Source: Spirochaetota bacterium (GTDB taxonomy: Bacteria; Spirochaetota; Spirochaetia; Treponematales; Treponemataceae). Taken from it: a stretch of 64,000 nucleotides of DNA. A model generated the notes under the pieces. It worked only from the letters and a program-made list of their open reading frames with translations, had not been told where the DNA came from and did no database searches. The DNA lies in contig JAEWMY010000026.1 of the NCBI GenBank assembly GCA_023393015.1, forward strand, positions 14,885 to 78,884, in the 5' to 3' direction. Positions 31,204 through 39,355 of this stretch are shown piece by piece; the first letter of the stretch is position 1, and the number at the start of each line of letters is the position of its first letter. A program made the position numbers and the translations under genes.

Positions 31204-32322
31204 ATGGACGTCATCAACGTTTTACAGCCCGATAACCACGTCAGCGGCCGACGCCTTCCCGCCGCGCGCGTACCGCGCGGATTCGGGCTCGGACTCCCGC
31301 GTCAGGAGCCGGTTTTCGCCGCGGAGAGCGCGACGGAAGGATCCCGCGCCGCGTCCGCGACTTCGTATCGATACCCGGCCCTGGCCTCGTTTCCGATAGC
31401 CTTCTTTTTCGCCGCGGCCGCGCTCATCGTCCTTTCTCCCGCGATCCAGCGTCGCGTCGGCCATTACCGGCTCGGCCGCCTTTCCTTTTCGGCGGATTCC
31501 TCGCTCGAGGCCTCCATGCGCGTTCTCGCGTCCCCGGAAACGCTCGCGGCCGAACTTTCGTCGGACTCGCCTCCGGAAGTTCCGGCCTCGATCCGTCCCG
31601 TTTCGTTCGCGAAGTACACGGTAAAAAACGGCGACACGGTCAGCGCCATCCTCGCCCGTTTCGGGCTCAAGAACCTGGGAACGCTCATCTCGGTCAACTC
31701 GATCGGCAACGCGCGCAAGCTCCGACAGGGTCAGACGCTCAGCATCCCCTCGATGGACGGTGTTTCCCACGTCGTGGTCCGGGGCGATACCCTTCAATCC
31801 CTTTCGGGGCGGTATTCCGTCCCGATGACGGCGCTGCTTGACGCGAACGACCTTTCGACCAGTGAGCTTTCGATCGGCCAGCGACTGTTCGTTCCGGGGG
31901 CCGCGCTCTCCTCGACCGCGCTGAGGAAGGCCCTCGGAGAGTATTTCGCCCGACCGCTCATCGGCAGGCTTACGTCCCCGTTCGGGTACCGCAAGGATCC
32001 CTTTACCGGCGTGCGAACCTTCCATACCGGCATTGACCTCGCGGCGCCTACCGGTACCGCCGTGAAGGCGACCCTCGACGGAAAGGTCGCCACCACGGGA
32101 TATTCGACCGTGTACGGCAACTACGTGATACTCACGCATCCGGAGGGCTACCAGTCGCTGTACGCCCACCTGAGCTCCGTCGGCGTCAAGCGCGGCCAGA
32201 GCGTGAGCCAAAGCGCAGTAATCGGCAGGGTCGGGAATACGGGCTATTCGACCGGAAGCCATTTGCATTTCTCCGTATACAAGAACGGCAAGATGATAGA
32301 TCCCCGCTCGGTACTGAAATAA
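31204..32322 (+). CDS. LysM-containing M23 metallopeptidase (murein hydrolase)
   Basis: A 372-residue protein; the frame is open upstream but the ATG at 31204 is placed by the promoter. An N-terminal cytoplasmic part of about 55 residues precedes one membrane helix (about 57-80). Two LysM domains follow (about 138-183, KYTVKNGDTVSAI; and 186-233, SHVVVRGDTLQSL). The C-terminal M23/LytM domain has zinc ligands in FHTGIDLAA (HxxxD) and GSHLHFSV (HxH). All ligands are kept, so it should be an active endopeptidase anchored in the inner membrane and acting on peptidoglycan. It is divergent from lepB. Confidence 0.92.
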   Translation: MDVINVLQPDNHVSGRRLPAARVPRGFGLGLPRQEPVFAAESATEGSRAASATSYRYPALASFPIAFFFAAAALIVLSPAIQRRVGHYRLGRLSFSADSSLEASMRVLASPETLAAELSSDSPPEVPASIRPVSFAKYTVKNGDTVSAILARFGLKNLGTLISVNSIGNARKLRQGQTLSIPSMDGVSHVVVRGDTLQSLSGRYSVPMTALLDANDLSTSELSIGQRLFVPGAALSSTALRKALGEYFARPLIGRLTSPFGYRKDPFTGVRTFHTGIDLAAPTGTAVKATLDGKVATTGYSTVYGNYVILTHPEGYQSLYAHLSSVGVKRGQSVSQSAVIGRVGNTGYSTGSHLHFSVYKNGKMIDPRSVLK

Positions 32323-32382
32323 CGGGCGTTCGGGGGCCGTTCGCGCCCGTATGTGGTATAATCGAATGTAAGGGGTAGCGTT

Positions 32383-32637
32383 ATGGATAAAACGACCATA
32401 TGTCACGCGTGCGGCAGGACCATGGACGGCGCGTTCCGCTATTGTCCGTGGTGCGGAAAGGCCTCGCTCGACGCGGGTGACGCGCGCGATGTCGCCGAGC
32501 GGATGGATCGCGTGTTCGACCGGCTCGCCGAGATGCAGCGCGACGACGCCTTCGCCCGTTTCGACAGGATGGAGCTCGCCCTCGGAAGCCTCGAGCTCGA
32601 ACTCTCGCGGATGGTCGCCGTATCACATTCAGCATGA
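32383..32637 (+). CDS. Small zinc-ribbon protein
   Basis: An 84-residue protein. CHAC at residues 7-10 and CPWC at 21-24 form a zinc ribbon, followed by a helical tail. A TATAAT box at 32357-32362 and an AAGGGG ribosome site lie upstream. Its stop overlaps a possible start of the following large gene, so they are probably co-transcribed. The ribbon may bind nucleic acid or protein; no function is known. Confidence 0.78.
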   Translation: MDKTTICHACGRTMDGAFRYCPWCGKASLDAGDARDVAERMDRVFDRLAEMQRDDAFARFDRMELALGSLELELSRMVAVSHSA

Positions 32638-32648
32638 CAGGAACCCGT

Positions 32649-34865
32649 ATGAACAGATTCAAGGCCCTTTTGCCGATGCTCGTCGGCCCGCTTCTCTTTT
32701 CCTTCGCGGAGGTTTCGTTCCGCGCGCCCGACATCAACGCGCGCAACGATGTCCTCTTTACCGTCAGGACGGAGGTCCAGGGCGAGCGTTCGTACGATAC
32801 CCTGTTCCTCCGCTCGATCGACGGCGGCGACGTCGAGCAGTTAACCTGCTTTCCCGAGTCGATCGAATCGCTTTCAGGCGGCCGCGTCATGCAGGTGCGC
32901 AACCGGTTCGGCACCGGACGGTACGATCTCGGCACGGGAACCTTTTCGTGGATCACCGAAACGCGTCCCTTCGTCACCGGAGGGGGCGTCCTGCCCGGAG
33001 CGCTTCCCGACGTCGCGACGAGTCCCGACGGAAGGTGGCTCGTCTCGATCGAGGCGGTCAGCCCCGCGCGCGGCAAGCTCGCGCTCTACGACGCCTCGCG
33101 CGGCGTCCGGTATATCCTCGCCGAATCCGTCGAGCGGGGATCCGTTCCGGTAACGTGGTCTCCCGATTCCTCCGTTATCGTCTACGCCGTCGGCGGAACC
33201 CTTCATTTCGCCAGGCCCGAATCGTTCTTTTCCGTTTCCGCGGTCGGCGAGGCCTTTCGGGTGCTGGGCCCGGGTTCCGTCTCCTGCGTGGCCTGGTACG
33301 GCCCGTCGCGTTTCCTGTACGCCTCCGGGGCGAACGTCTACCGCGTGCAATCCTCCGAGCTTTTCGCACGCTCCCTCTACAGCCCGCTCATCGGGGTAGG
33401 CGCGCTCGCGGGAAAGCTTCCTTTCGCTTTCGATCCCGCGTCGGATTCCTTCTCCGCCTCCTCCGACGGGAACTCGATTCTCGTGTCGCGCAAGGCGCGC
33501 GCCGTCTACTTCGTTCCGCTCGCGGGAGACGACTACGCGAGCGTCTCGCGGCCGGCGCAACTGCCCTGGCTTCTCCTTCCGGGCAATACGGCGTCCGTGA
33601 ACTCGAGCTGGTCGGCCGGTAACGGGCCGATCGTGTTCTCGCGTTCCGTAACCGACGGTGCGATCGCCGTTCGGGCCTGGCGGCTCGCCGATTCCGACTC
33701 CGGCAAGGCCTTCGTTCCCGCGGTCGTTCCCGACTCCGCGCGCGACGCGGTCGTCTCGCGCGACGGGGACTTCGTGGCCTTCGTCCTTCCCGACGCGGTC
33801 AAGGTTTTTTCCGTCTCGTCCTGGAACGAGGTGGCGCAGTGGCGGGACGAACGCCCCGTCACGGTGGCGTGGGCCGACGGTTCCCGCCTCTTTGTCGGCG
33901 GCGAGGAAACCGTGCGCAGGTGGGATTTCCGCGCCCTCTCGTCCGAACTCCTCCTCGTCTCCGCGGTTTCGACCTCGGGATGGGACGAACACGAGGCGGG
34001 CGTCGTCGCCGAAACGGCCAGGAACGGCAGGATCGCGTATGCCGGGAAGATGAAATGGAACTTGTCCGCGTCGTCGCGCATCCGCCCTCCCTCGAGCGCG
34101 AACGCATCCTGGAGGCTGTACGTCGACAACGGCCTCGGTACCTATTCGAACATGCTGTACGTCCGCTCGGCGCGAAACCCGGCCGGCACGACGCCCATCG
34201 TTCCGGAGAAACCGGGAAATCGCGGGACGGATAAGAGAATGGCGCTCGCGTTCGACGCGGTTGACGGCATCGAAGGGCTTCCCCGCGTGCTCCACTCGCT
34301 GTCGCGCCGCTCCCTCCGCGCCACGTTCTTCTTCAACGGGGAGTTCGTGCGGAGAAACCCGGCGGCCTGCGTCGAGATCGCGAAGGCCGGGCATCAGGCG
34401 GCCTCGATGTTCTTTACGACGTGGGATCTCGCCGGACCTTCGTACCGCATCGACGAGGATTTCATCATGCGCGGTCTCGCGCGTAACGAAGACGATTTTT
34501 ACAACGCGACGGGGCGGGAGCTGAGCCTCTTGTGGCACGCGCCCCATTACGTTTCCTCTCCACTGATCGAGCGCGCGGGATCGCGCGCCGGATACCGGTA
34601 CGTCACGCCCGACGTAACGCCGGCCGACTGGGCGACCGTCGAGCAGGATTCCCTCATGCCGGGCACCTACAAGCGTGCCGCCGACATCGTCGAGGAGATC
34701 GTGCGCGCCCTCAAGCCCGACTCGATCGTTCCCGTCAGGATCGGCGTCGCGCCCGGAACCCGCGAGGATTACCTGTTCGACAAGATCGACGTCCTGCTGA
34801 ACGCGATCATCGAGGAGGGATATACGATAGTCCCGGTTGACGCCCTGTCGGAAAAGGCCCGTTAG
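32649..34865 (+). CDS. Exported beta-propeller protein with divergent NodB-like domain
   Basis: A 738-residue protein. The ATG at 32649 is preferred because AGGA lies six bases before it; an ATG 15 bases upstream overlaps the previous stop but lacks a ribosome site. After a signal sequence (about 1-20) come WD40/TolB-like beta-propeller blades (ATSPDGRWLVSIE, VTWSPDSSVIVYA, VSRDGDFVAFVLP). The last 200 residues resemble a NodB polysaccharide deacetylase (MALAFDAVDG, then LRATFFFNGEFV and a later LLWHAPHY), but the TFDDG and HSxxHP metal motifs are degraded (AFDA; GHQAAS). It may bind glycan without deacetylating it. Confidence 0.75.
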   Translation: MNRFKALLPMLVGPLLFSFAEVSFRAPDINARNDVLFTVRTEVQGERSYDTLFLRSIDGGDVEQLTCFPESIESLSGGRVMQVRNRFGTGRYDLGTGTFSWITETRPFVTGGGVLPGALPDVATSPDGRWLVSIEAVSPARGKLALYDASRGVRYILAESVERGSVPVTWSPDSSVIVYAVGGTLHFARPESFFSVSAVGEAFRVLGPGSVSCVAWYGPSRFLYASGANVYRVQSSELFARSLYSPLIGVGALAGKLPFAFDPASDSFSASSDGNSILVSRKARAVYFVPLAGDDYASVSRPAQLPWLLLPGNTASVNSSWSAGNGPIVFSRSVTDGAIAVRAWRLADSDSGKAFVPAVVPDSARDAVVSRDGDFVAFVLPDAVKVFSVSSWNEVAQWRDERPVTVAWADGSRLFVGGEETVRRWDFRALSSELLLVSAVSTSGWDEHEAGVVAETARNGRIAYAGKMKWNLSASSRIRPPSSANASWRLYVDNGLGTYSNMLYVRSARNPAGTTPIVPEKPGNRGTDKRMALAFDAVDGIEGLPRVLHSLSRRSLRATFFFNGEFVRRNPAACVEIAKAGHQAASMFFTTWDLAGPSYRIDEDFIMRGLARNEDDFYNATGRELSLLWHAPHYVSSPLIERAGSRAGYRYVTPDVTPADWATVEQDSLMPGTYKRAADIVEEIVRALKPDSIVPVRIGVAPGTREDYLFDKIDVLLNAIIEEGYTIVPVDALSEKAR

Positions 34866-36289
34866 CGGTACCGGACGAGGGGAGCGAGCGCCTTCGCGAT
34901 CGCGTCGAGCGCGCGGACCGGCGGTGAGGATTCCCGAATCGTCCTGTCGGCGACGAGCGGGCGCCGGTACGCGACCCTCCCGTCGATTGAGTATTCCACG
35001 CAGCCGACGACGTCCCCGGCCCGAACCGGCGCGGCGAGGTCCTGATCGGTCACGACGCGCGCGTCGACGACGCCGCCGTGAGGCGGGATGCCGTCCGACG
35101 GGACGGACGGAACCGTCACGGCGCCCGCTCCCGCCGGGATCGCGAAGAGGGATCCGCCTCCCCATACGGTAACCGGAACGGGTTCGACATCGCCGAGCGC
35201 GAGCGTCGTCCAGTTCGCGAACGCCCAATCCATGATAGCCGTTCCGTCCTCGGTCCTGATCCGGTTGCCCTCGCGCGAATCGGCGCCGGCGCCGCCCATG
35301 ATCACGGCGAGATACCGCTCGCCGTCCCGCGTCGCCGTCAGGGCGATGTTGTAGCCGGACTCGTCGATATACCCCGTTTTCAGGCCGTCGCAGCCGGGAA
35401 GAGTCCCGAGCATGCGGTTCGTCGCCGGCTGCCACACCGTCGCGGCCCGACGCCCGTCGGGGTAGTTGCGGTCGAGGGGATACGCGAAGTCGCGCAGGGA
35501 ATGAAACGCCGCCAGGGTCTCGGGGAATTCGGAAAGATACGCGAGGCAAAAGGAGGCGAACTCGCGTGCCGTAGTCGAGTTGCGCTCGCTCAGGCCCGAA
35601 GGCTCGAAGAAGCGGGTCTTGACGAGGCCGAGGGCCTCTACCGTTTCGTTCATGCGGCCGACGAAGTCCGTGACCGATCCCGAAACGAGATGGGCGATCG
35701 CTATCGCGGCGTCGTTGCCCGAGACCGAGGCCATTCCGGAGAGAAGCTCCCGCGTCGTAACGACCTGTCCCTCGCCGAGGAACATGAGGGAGGAACGCGG
35801 CGGGAGGTTGACCGCCCAGGAATCGGGCGGAGGCTCGAACGCGTCGTCAAGGGAAATCTCTCCCGAGCGCGCGGCGTCGAGGGCGACGTACATCGCTACG
35901 AGTTTCGTCATCGACGCCGGGGGTATCGACTCGTCGGCGTTCCGCTCGAGGAGAACCTCGCCGGTCGCGACGGAAACGACGATCGCGGACCGCGCCCTCG
36001 GTTCCGGCACGCGCGTTCCCGGCGAATCCGCCGCGACGGCGTCGCGCGTCGGAAGCGCGCGCGGGGCGAACAGGCGCGGCGCTTTCTCCCCGAGTGAAGG
36101 AGACGAAGATTCGTGAGACTCGTACGCGGCCCGCGCGAGATCCTCCTCCGCCTTCGAGAGGCGGCCGGGATCGGGATCGAGGCGGGAGTTCGCGTACAGG
36201 AGGAGTGTCGTCGTCGCGATCGCGAGCAAGGCGCCCGCCGCGACGGGCGCGACCGCGCGCGGGCGGCGCGCGGTTCTAGAACTCGGCAA
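34862..36289 (-). CDS. D-alanyl-D-alanine carboxypeptidase (S11 family)
   Basis: A 475-residue low-molecular-weight penicillin-binding protein. An N-terminal membrane helix (about 13-32) is followed by a 65-residue Pro/Ser-rich linker. Motifs are SxxK at Ser126-Lys129 (SMTK), SGN at 190-192 and KTG at 304-306. A C-terminal beta domain (about 370-445) follows. It trims the terminal D-Ala of peptidoglycan stem peptides. The membrane anchor is N-terminal rather than the usual C-terminal amphipathic helix. It starts within the last 14 bases of asnS and its stop overlaps the convergent propeller gene by four bases. Confidence 0.9.
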   Translation of the reverse strand: MPSSRTARRPRAVAPVAAGALLAIATTTLLLYANSRLDPDPGRLSKAEEDLARAAYESHESSSPSLGEKAPRLFAPRALPTRDAVAADSPGTRVPEPRARSAIVVSVATGEVLLERNADESIPPASMTKLVAMYVALDAARSGEISLDDAFEPPPDSWAVNLPPRSSLMFLGEGQVVTTRELLSGMASVSGNDAAIAIAHLVSGSVTDFVGRMNETVEALGLVKTRFFEPSGLSERNSTTAREFASFCLAYLSEFPETLAAFHSLRDFAYPLDRNYPDGRRAATVWQPATNRMLGTLPGCDGLKTGYIDESGYNIALTATRDGERYLAVIMGGAGADSREGNRIRTEDGTAIMDWAFANWTTLALGDVEPVPVTVWGGGSLFAIPAGAGAVTVPSVPSDGIPPHGGVVDARVVTDQDLAAPVRAGDVVGCVEYSIDGRVAYRRPLVADRTIRESSPPVRALDAIAKALAPLVRYR

Positions 36290-37673
36290 GCTTCGGCGCC
36301 CTCGGATACGGGATCACGTCCCGGATATTGCCCATGCCCGTCACGTACAGGAGAAGGCGCTCGAAACCGAGGCCGAAACCGGAATGGGGAACCGTGCCGT
36401 AGCGCCTGAGGTCGAGATACCACCAGTAGTCCTTGACGTCGAGGCCGAGCTCGGTGATTCGCTTCTCGAGCTTTTCGAGGTTCTCCTCGCGCTCCGATCC
36501 GCCGATCAACTCCCCGAGTCCCGGCACGAGCACGTCCATCGCGCGAACCGTCTTTCCGTCGGGGTTTTGCTTCATGTAAAAGGCCTTGATTTCCTTCGGA
36601 TAGTCGGTGACGATGACCGGTCTCTTGTGGACGGTCTCGGTGAGGTAGCGCTCGTGCTCGCTTTGCAGGTCGCAACCCCAATAGGGCTTGAACTCGAAGG
36701 CGTCCGCGTTCTTGAGGAGGTCTTCCATGGCCTCGGTGTACGTCACGCGGGCGAAATCGGATTTTACGACCGAGGTAAGGGTGTCGATCAGTCCCTTCTG
36801 GATTCTCTCGTCGAAGAATTTCATGTCCTCCGCGCATTTATCGAGCGCCCACGAAAGGAGGTATTTCACGAATTCCTCGGCCAGGTCCATGTTGTCGAAA
36901 ATGTCGCAAAACGCCGTTTCCGGCTCGATCATCCAGAACTCCGCGAGGTGACGCGTCGTGTTGGAATTCTCGGCCCGGAAGGTCGGCCCGAAGGTGTATA
37001 CCCGGGAAACGGCGGTCGCGTAGGTTTCCGCCTCGAGCTGGCCCGAAACGGTAAGATTCGCGGGCTTGCCGAAGAAATCTTGCGAGAAATCGACGCCCTT
37101 ACCGGATTTTCCGAGGCGATCGAGGTCGAGCGTCGTGACCTGGAACATCTCGCCGGCGCCCTCGCAGTCGGACGCCGTGATGATCGGCGTGTGCACGTAG
37201 TTGAATCCCCGTTCCTGGAAGAAGGTATGCACGGCAAAGGACATTTGGCTCCTCATGCGCGCCACGGCGCCGAAGGTGTTGGTACGCGGCCTGAGGTGGG
37301 CGATCTCCCGGAGAAACTCGAGTGAGTGGTTCTTTTTCTGGAGGGGGTAGGTATCGACCGGGGCCTCTCCGAGGAGGATGACCGAATCCGCCAGAACCTC
37401 CACCGCCTGTCCCGAAGCGGGCGAGGGTATGAGCGATCCGGTCGCCTGAACGGATGCGCCCGTGGAGACTCGCTTGAGGATCGCTTCCAGTTCGGCGGAG
37501 ATTCCCTTGTCCCGGTCGAGCGTTACCTGGATCGAGGCGAAACAGGAACCGTCATTGACTTGTAAAAAGACCAGGTTCTTGGTTTCGCGTTTGGTGCGAA
37601 CCCACCCGTATATCGTTACCCGCCGTCCATCCGGCTCCGAAACCAGAATTTCCCTGACAAGTTGTGTTTTCAT
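36276..37673 (-). CDS. asnS: Asparaginyl-tRNA synthetase
   Basis: A 465-residue class IIb synthetase of standard length. The N-terminal OB-fold covers residues about 1-105 (VTIYGWVRTKRETKNLVFLQ). The class II core follows, with motif 2 around VYTFGPTFRAENSNTTRHLAEFWMIEPE (split here by citation only) and motif 3 GFGLGFERLLLYVTG near 435. It charges tRNA-Asn with asparagine in the cytoplasm. The ATG has no ribosome binding site; its -10 box ends six bases upstream. The downstream D,D-carboxypeptidase gene overlaps its end. Confidence 0.96.
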   Translation of the reverse strand: MKTQLVREILVSEPDGRRVTIYGWVRTKRETKNLVFLQVNDGSCFASIQVTLDRDKGISAELEAILKRVSTGASVQATGSLIPSPASGQAVEVLADSVILLGEAPVDTYPLQKKNHSLEFLREIAHLRPRTNTFGAVARMRSQMSFAVHTFFQERGFNYVHTPIITASDCEGAGEMFQVTTLDLDRLGKSGKGVDFSQDFFGKPANLTVSGQLEAETYATAVSRVYTFGPTFRAENSNTTRHLAEFWMIEPETAFCDIFDNMDLAEEFVKYLLSWALDKCAEDMKFFDERIQKGLIDTLTSVVKSDFARVTYTEAMEDLLKNADAFEFKPYWGCDLQSEHERYLTETVHKRPVIVTDYPKEIKAFYMKQNPDGKTVRAMDVLVPGLGELIGGSEREENLEKLEKRITELGLDVKDYWWYLDLRRYGTVPHSGFGLGFERLLLYVTGMGNIRDVIPYPRAPKLAEF

Positions 37674-37679
37674 GGAAGA

Positions 37680-37709
37680 ACACTACCATGTTTTCGCGTC
37701 CAAGGTCAA
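37680..37709 (-). promoter_or_regulatory. Predicted leaderless promoter of asnS
   Basis: On the minus strand TTGACC (37709-37704), an 18-base spacer and TAGTGT (37685-37680) are followed by six bases (TCTTCC) and the ATG at 37673. No Shine-Dalgarno sequence is possible in that space. Confidence 0.6.
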
Positions 37710-37870
37710 AGGTAGAAGACCCGTAGATAAAAAAATATGCAAAAAAAACGCATAAATATACGAAAAAACGCTTTATTGATTTCATTTTTCCGGAAACGGC
37801 TTTTTTGATCTTGAATAGCGACAGGTATTAGTGTATAAAAATACAATCAAAGTTCCCGGAGGGAAACATT
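37710..37870 (+). promoter_or_regulatory. AT-rich regulatory region and promoter of gltA
   Basis: The spacer between asnS and gltA is strikingly AT-rich compared with the rest of the window, with A- and T-tracts (37728-37750 and 37785-37806) that could act as an UP element or curved DNA. The promoter is TTGAAT (37811-37816), 17 bases, TATAAA (37834-37839). A GGAGGG ribosome site lies about 8 bases before the ATG, so this gene has a normal leader. Confidence 0.7.
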
Positions 37871-39232
37871 ATGCAGTCCGACACTCAATACCCTGTGTTG
37901 CTGGAAGGTCTTTCAAAGCTCGCCGAAAAGAACGACTTTATCGATCCGGGCCTCTACACGAAATTCGACGTCAAGCGCGGTTTGCGCGATTCGGACGGCA
38001 AGGGCGTACTTGTCGGGCTTACCCGCATCGGAAACGTGTACGGGTATGACGTCGTCGACGGGAAGCCCGTGGCTGTGCCCGGGAAGCTTATTTACCGGGG
38101 CTATGACGTCGTCGATATCATCAAGGATATCGAAAAGAGCGAGAAGTTCGGCTTCGAGCAGGTAATCTACCTTCTCCTGTTCGGCGAGTTGCCGAACGCC
38201 TCGCAGTTGGCCGAGTTCGACGCCATCCTCGGAGGCTTCCGGGAGCTGCCGAACAACTTCGTCGAGGACATGATCCTGAAGAGCCCCTCGTCCGATATCA
38301 TGAACAAGCTCGCGCGCTCCGTGCTCGTCTCGTATTCCTACGATCCGAACCCCGAGGACGTCTCCGTCATCAACAACCTCTTCCAGTGCATCCAGCTTAT
38401 CGCGCGGTTTCCCGCAATGGTCGCGTACGGCTACCAGGCCAAGAGAAGGCACTACGACGGCAAGAGCATGTATCTCCATAATCCGCTCCCCAACCTCTCG
38501 ACGGCCGAGAACTTCCTCAGGATGATCCGGGCCGACAAGAACTACGACCGCCTCGAGGCGGAACTGCTCGATCTCGCGCTCATCCTGCACGCCGAACACG
38601 GCGGCGGAAACAATTCTTCGCTGACCGTTCACGTCGTTTCCTCGGCGGATACCGACACTTATTCGGCGATCGGCGCCGCCGTCGGATCGCTCAAGGGCCG
38701 GCGCCACGGAGGGGCGAACATCAAGGTGACCGAGATGATGGACGACATCAAGGCCAACGTCCACGACTGGTCGAGCGAGAAGGAAGTGGGCGCCTACCTC
38801 AGGAAGATCCTCCGGAAGGAGGCCTTCGACCGCTCCGGTCTCGTGTACGGCCAGGGCCACGCCGTCTATACCATCTCCGATCCCCGGGCGACGTTGCTTC
38901 GGGAGAAGGCGCGGAAGCTCGGAGAGGTCAAGAAGTGCTCGGAGGAATTCAACCTCTACTGCCTGATCGAAAGTATATTCCCGGACATCTTCAAGGAGGA
39001 GAAGGGCGGAGACAAGAGCATCTGCACGAACGTCGATTTCTATTCGGGATTCGTCTATACCATGCTCGGCATTCCCCGTGAACTCTATACGCCGATCTTC
39101 GCCGTCTCGCGCATCGCGGGATGGGCCGCGCACCGGCTCGAGGAGATCGTATCCGGCGGCAGGATATACCGCCCCGCGTTCAAGCAGGTGGGTGACTTGC
39201 GCGAGTACGTCCCCCTCGACAAGCGTCGGTAA
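37871..39232 (+). CDS. gltA: Citrate synthase family protein
   Basis: A 453-residue protein with the complete catalytic triad: His243 in HAEHGGGNNSS, His330 in GQGHAVYTISDPRA and Asp389 in TNVDFYSG. It condenses acetyl-CoA and oxaloacetate to citrate. The sequence around the second histidine (GQGHAVY instead of GFGHRVYK) and an acidic insert place it in a divergent branch common in anaerobes; use of propionyl-CoA cannot be excluded. In a probably fermentative spirochaete it would serve glutamate synthesis rather than a full cycle. It stands alone between strong signals: an AT-rich promoter and a terminator. Confidence 0.92.
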   Translation: MQSDTQYPVLLEGLSKLAEKNDFIDPGLYTKFDVKRGLRDSDGKGVLVGLTRIGNVYGYDVVDGKPVAVPGKLIYRGYDVVDIIKDIEKSEKFGFEQVIYLLLFGELPNASQLAEFDAILGGFRELPNNFVEDMILKSPSSDIMNKLARSVLVSYSYDPNPEDVSVINNLFQCIQLIARFPAMVAYGYQAKRRHYDGKSMYLHNPLPNLSTAENFLRMIRADKNYDRLEAELLDLALILHAEHGGGNNSSLTVHVVSSADTDTYSAIGAAVGSLKGRRHGGANIKVTEMMDDIKANVHDWSSEKEVGAYLRKILRKEAFDRSGLVYGQGHAVYTISDPRATLLREKARKLGEVKKCSEEFNLYCLIESIFPDIFKEEKGGDKSICTNVDFYSGFVYTMLGIPRELYTPIFAVSRIAGWAAHRLEEIVSGGRIYRPAFKQVGDLREYVPLDKRR

Positions 39233-39289
39233 TAGGCGTCGATGACTACCGGTATCGACGCTCGACACTGAGCTTGCGGAAAAAAAGAA

Positions 39290-39323
39290 GCCGACGGCGA
39301 TGTGCCGTCGGCCTTTTTTTTTT
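39290..39323 (+). terminator. Bidirectional terminator between gltA and the EF-G-like gene
   Basis: The hairpin GCCGACGGC-GATGT-GCCGTCGGC (39290-39312) has a perfect 9-base stem followed by about ten T (39314-39323). A run of A at 39280-39286 gives a U-tract on the other strand, so it can end the convergent leftward transcript too. Confidence 0.9.
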
Positions 39324-39355
39324 ATCTCGCGTGTTTTTTGGCCGGTCGTTTTTTT

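Noticed and set aside
32323..32350. GC-rich hairpin after the M23 gene as terminator
   Set aside because: The ACGGGCG/CGCCCGT stem has no following U-tract, so it is not a convincing intrinsic terminator.
32874..35549. 891-residue open frame on the minus strand
   Set aside because: It lies antisense to the propeller gene and part of the D,D-carboxypeptidase gene. Its composition is Arg/Gly/Asp-rich, without any recognisable motif, as expected from the complementary strand of a GC-rich gene.
37728..37806. Possible terminator or small RNA gene in the AT-rich asnS-gltA spacer
   Set aside because: A- and T-runs are present but no stable hairpin precedes them; an UP-element or curved promoter DNA explains the composition better.
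37913..39268. 451-residue open frame on the minus strand
   Set aside because: Antisense to citrate synthase, which keeps all catalytic residues. Shadow frame from GC-rich third codon positions.
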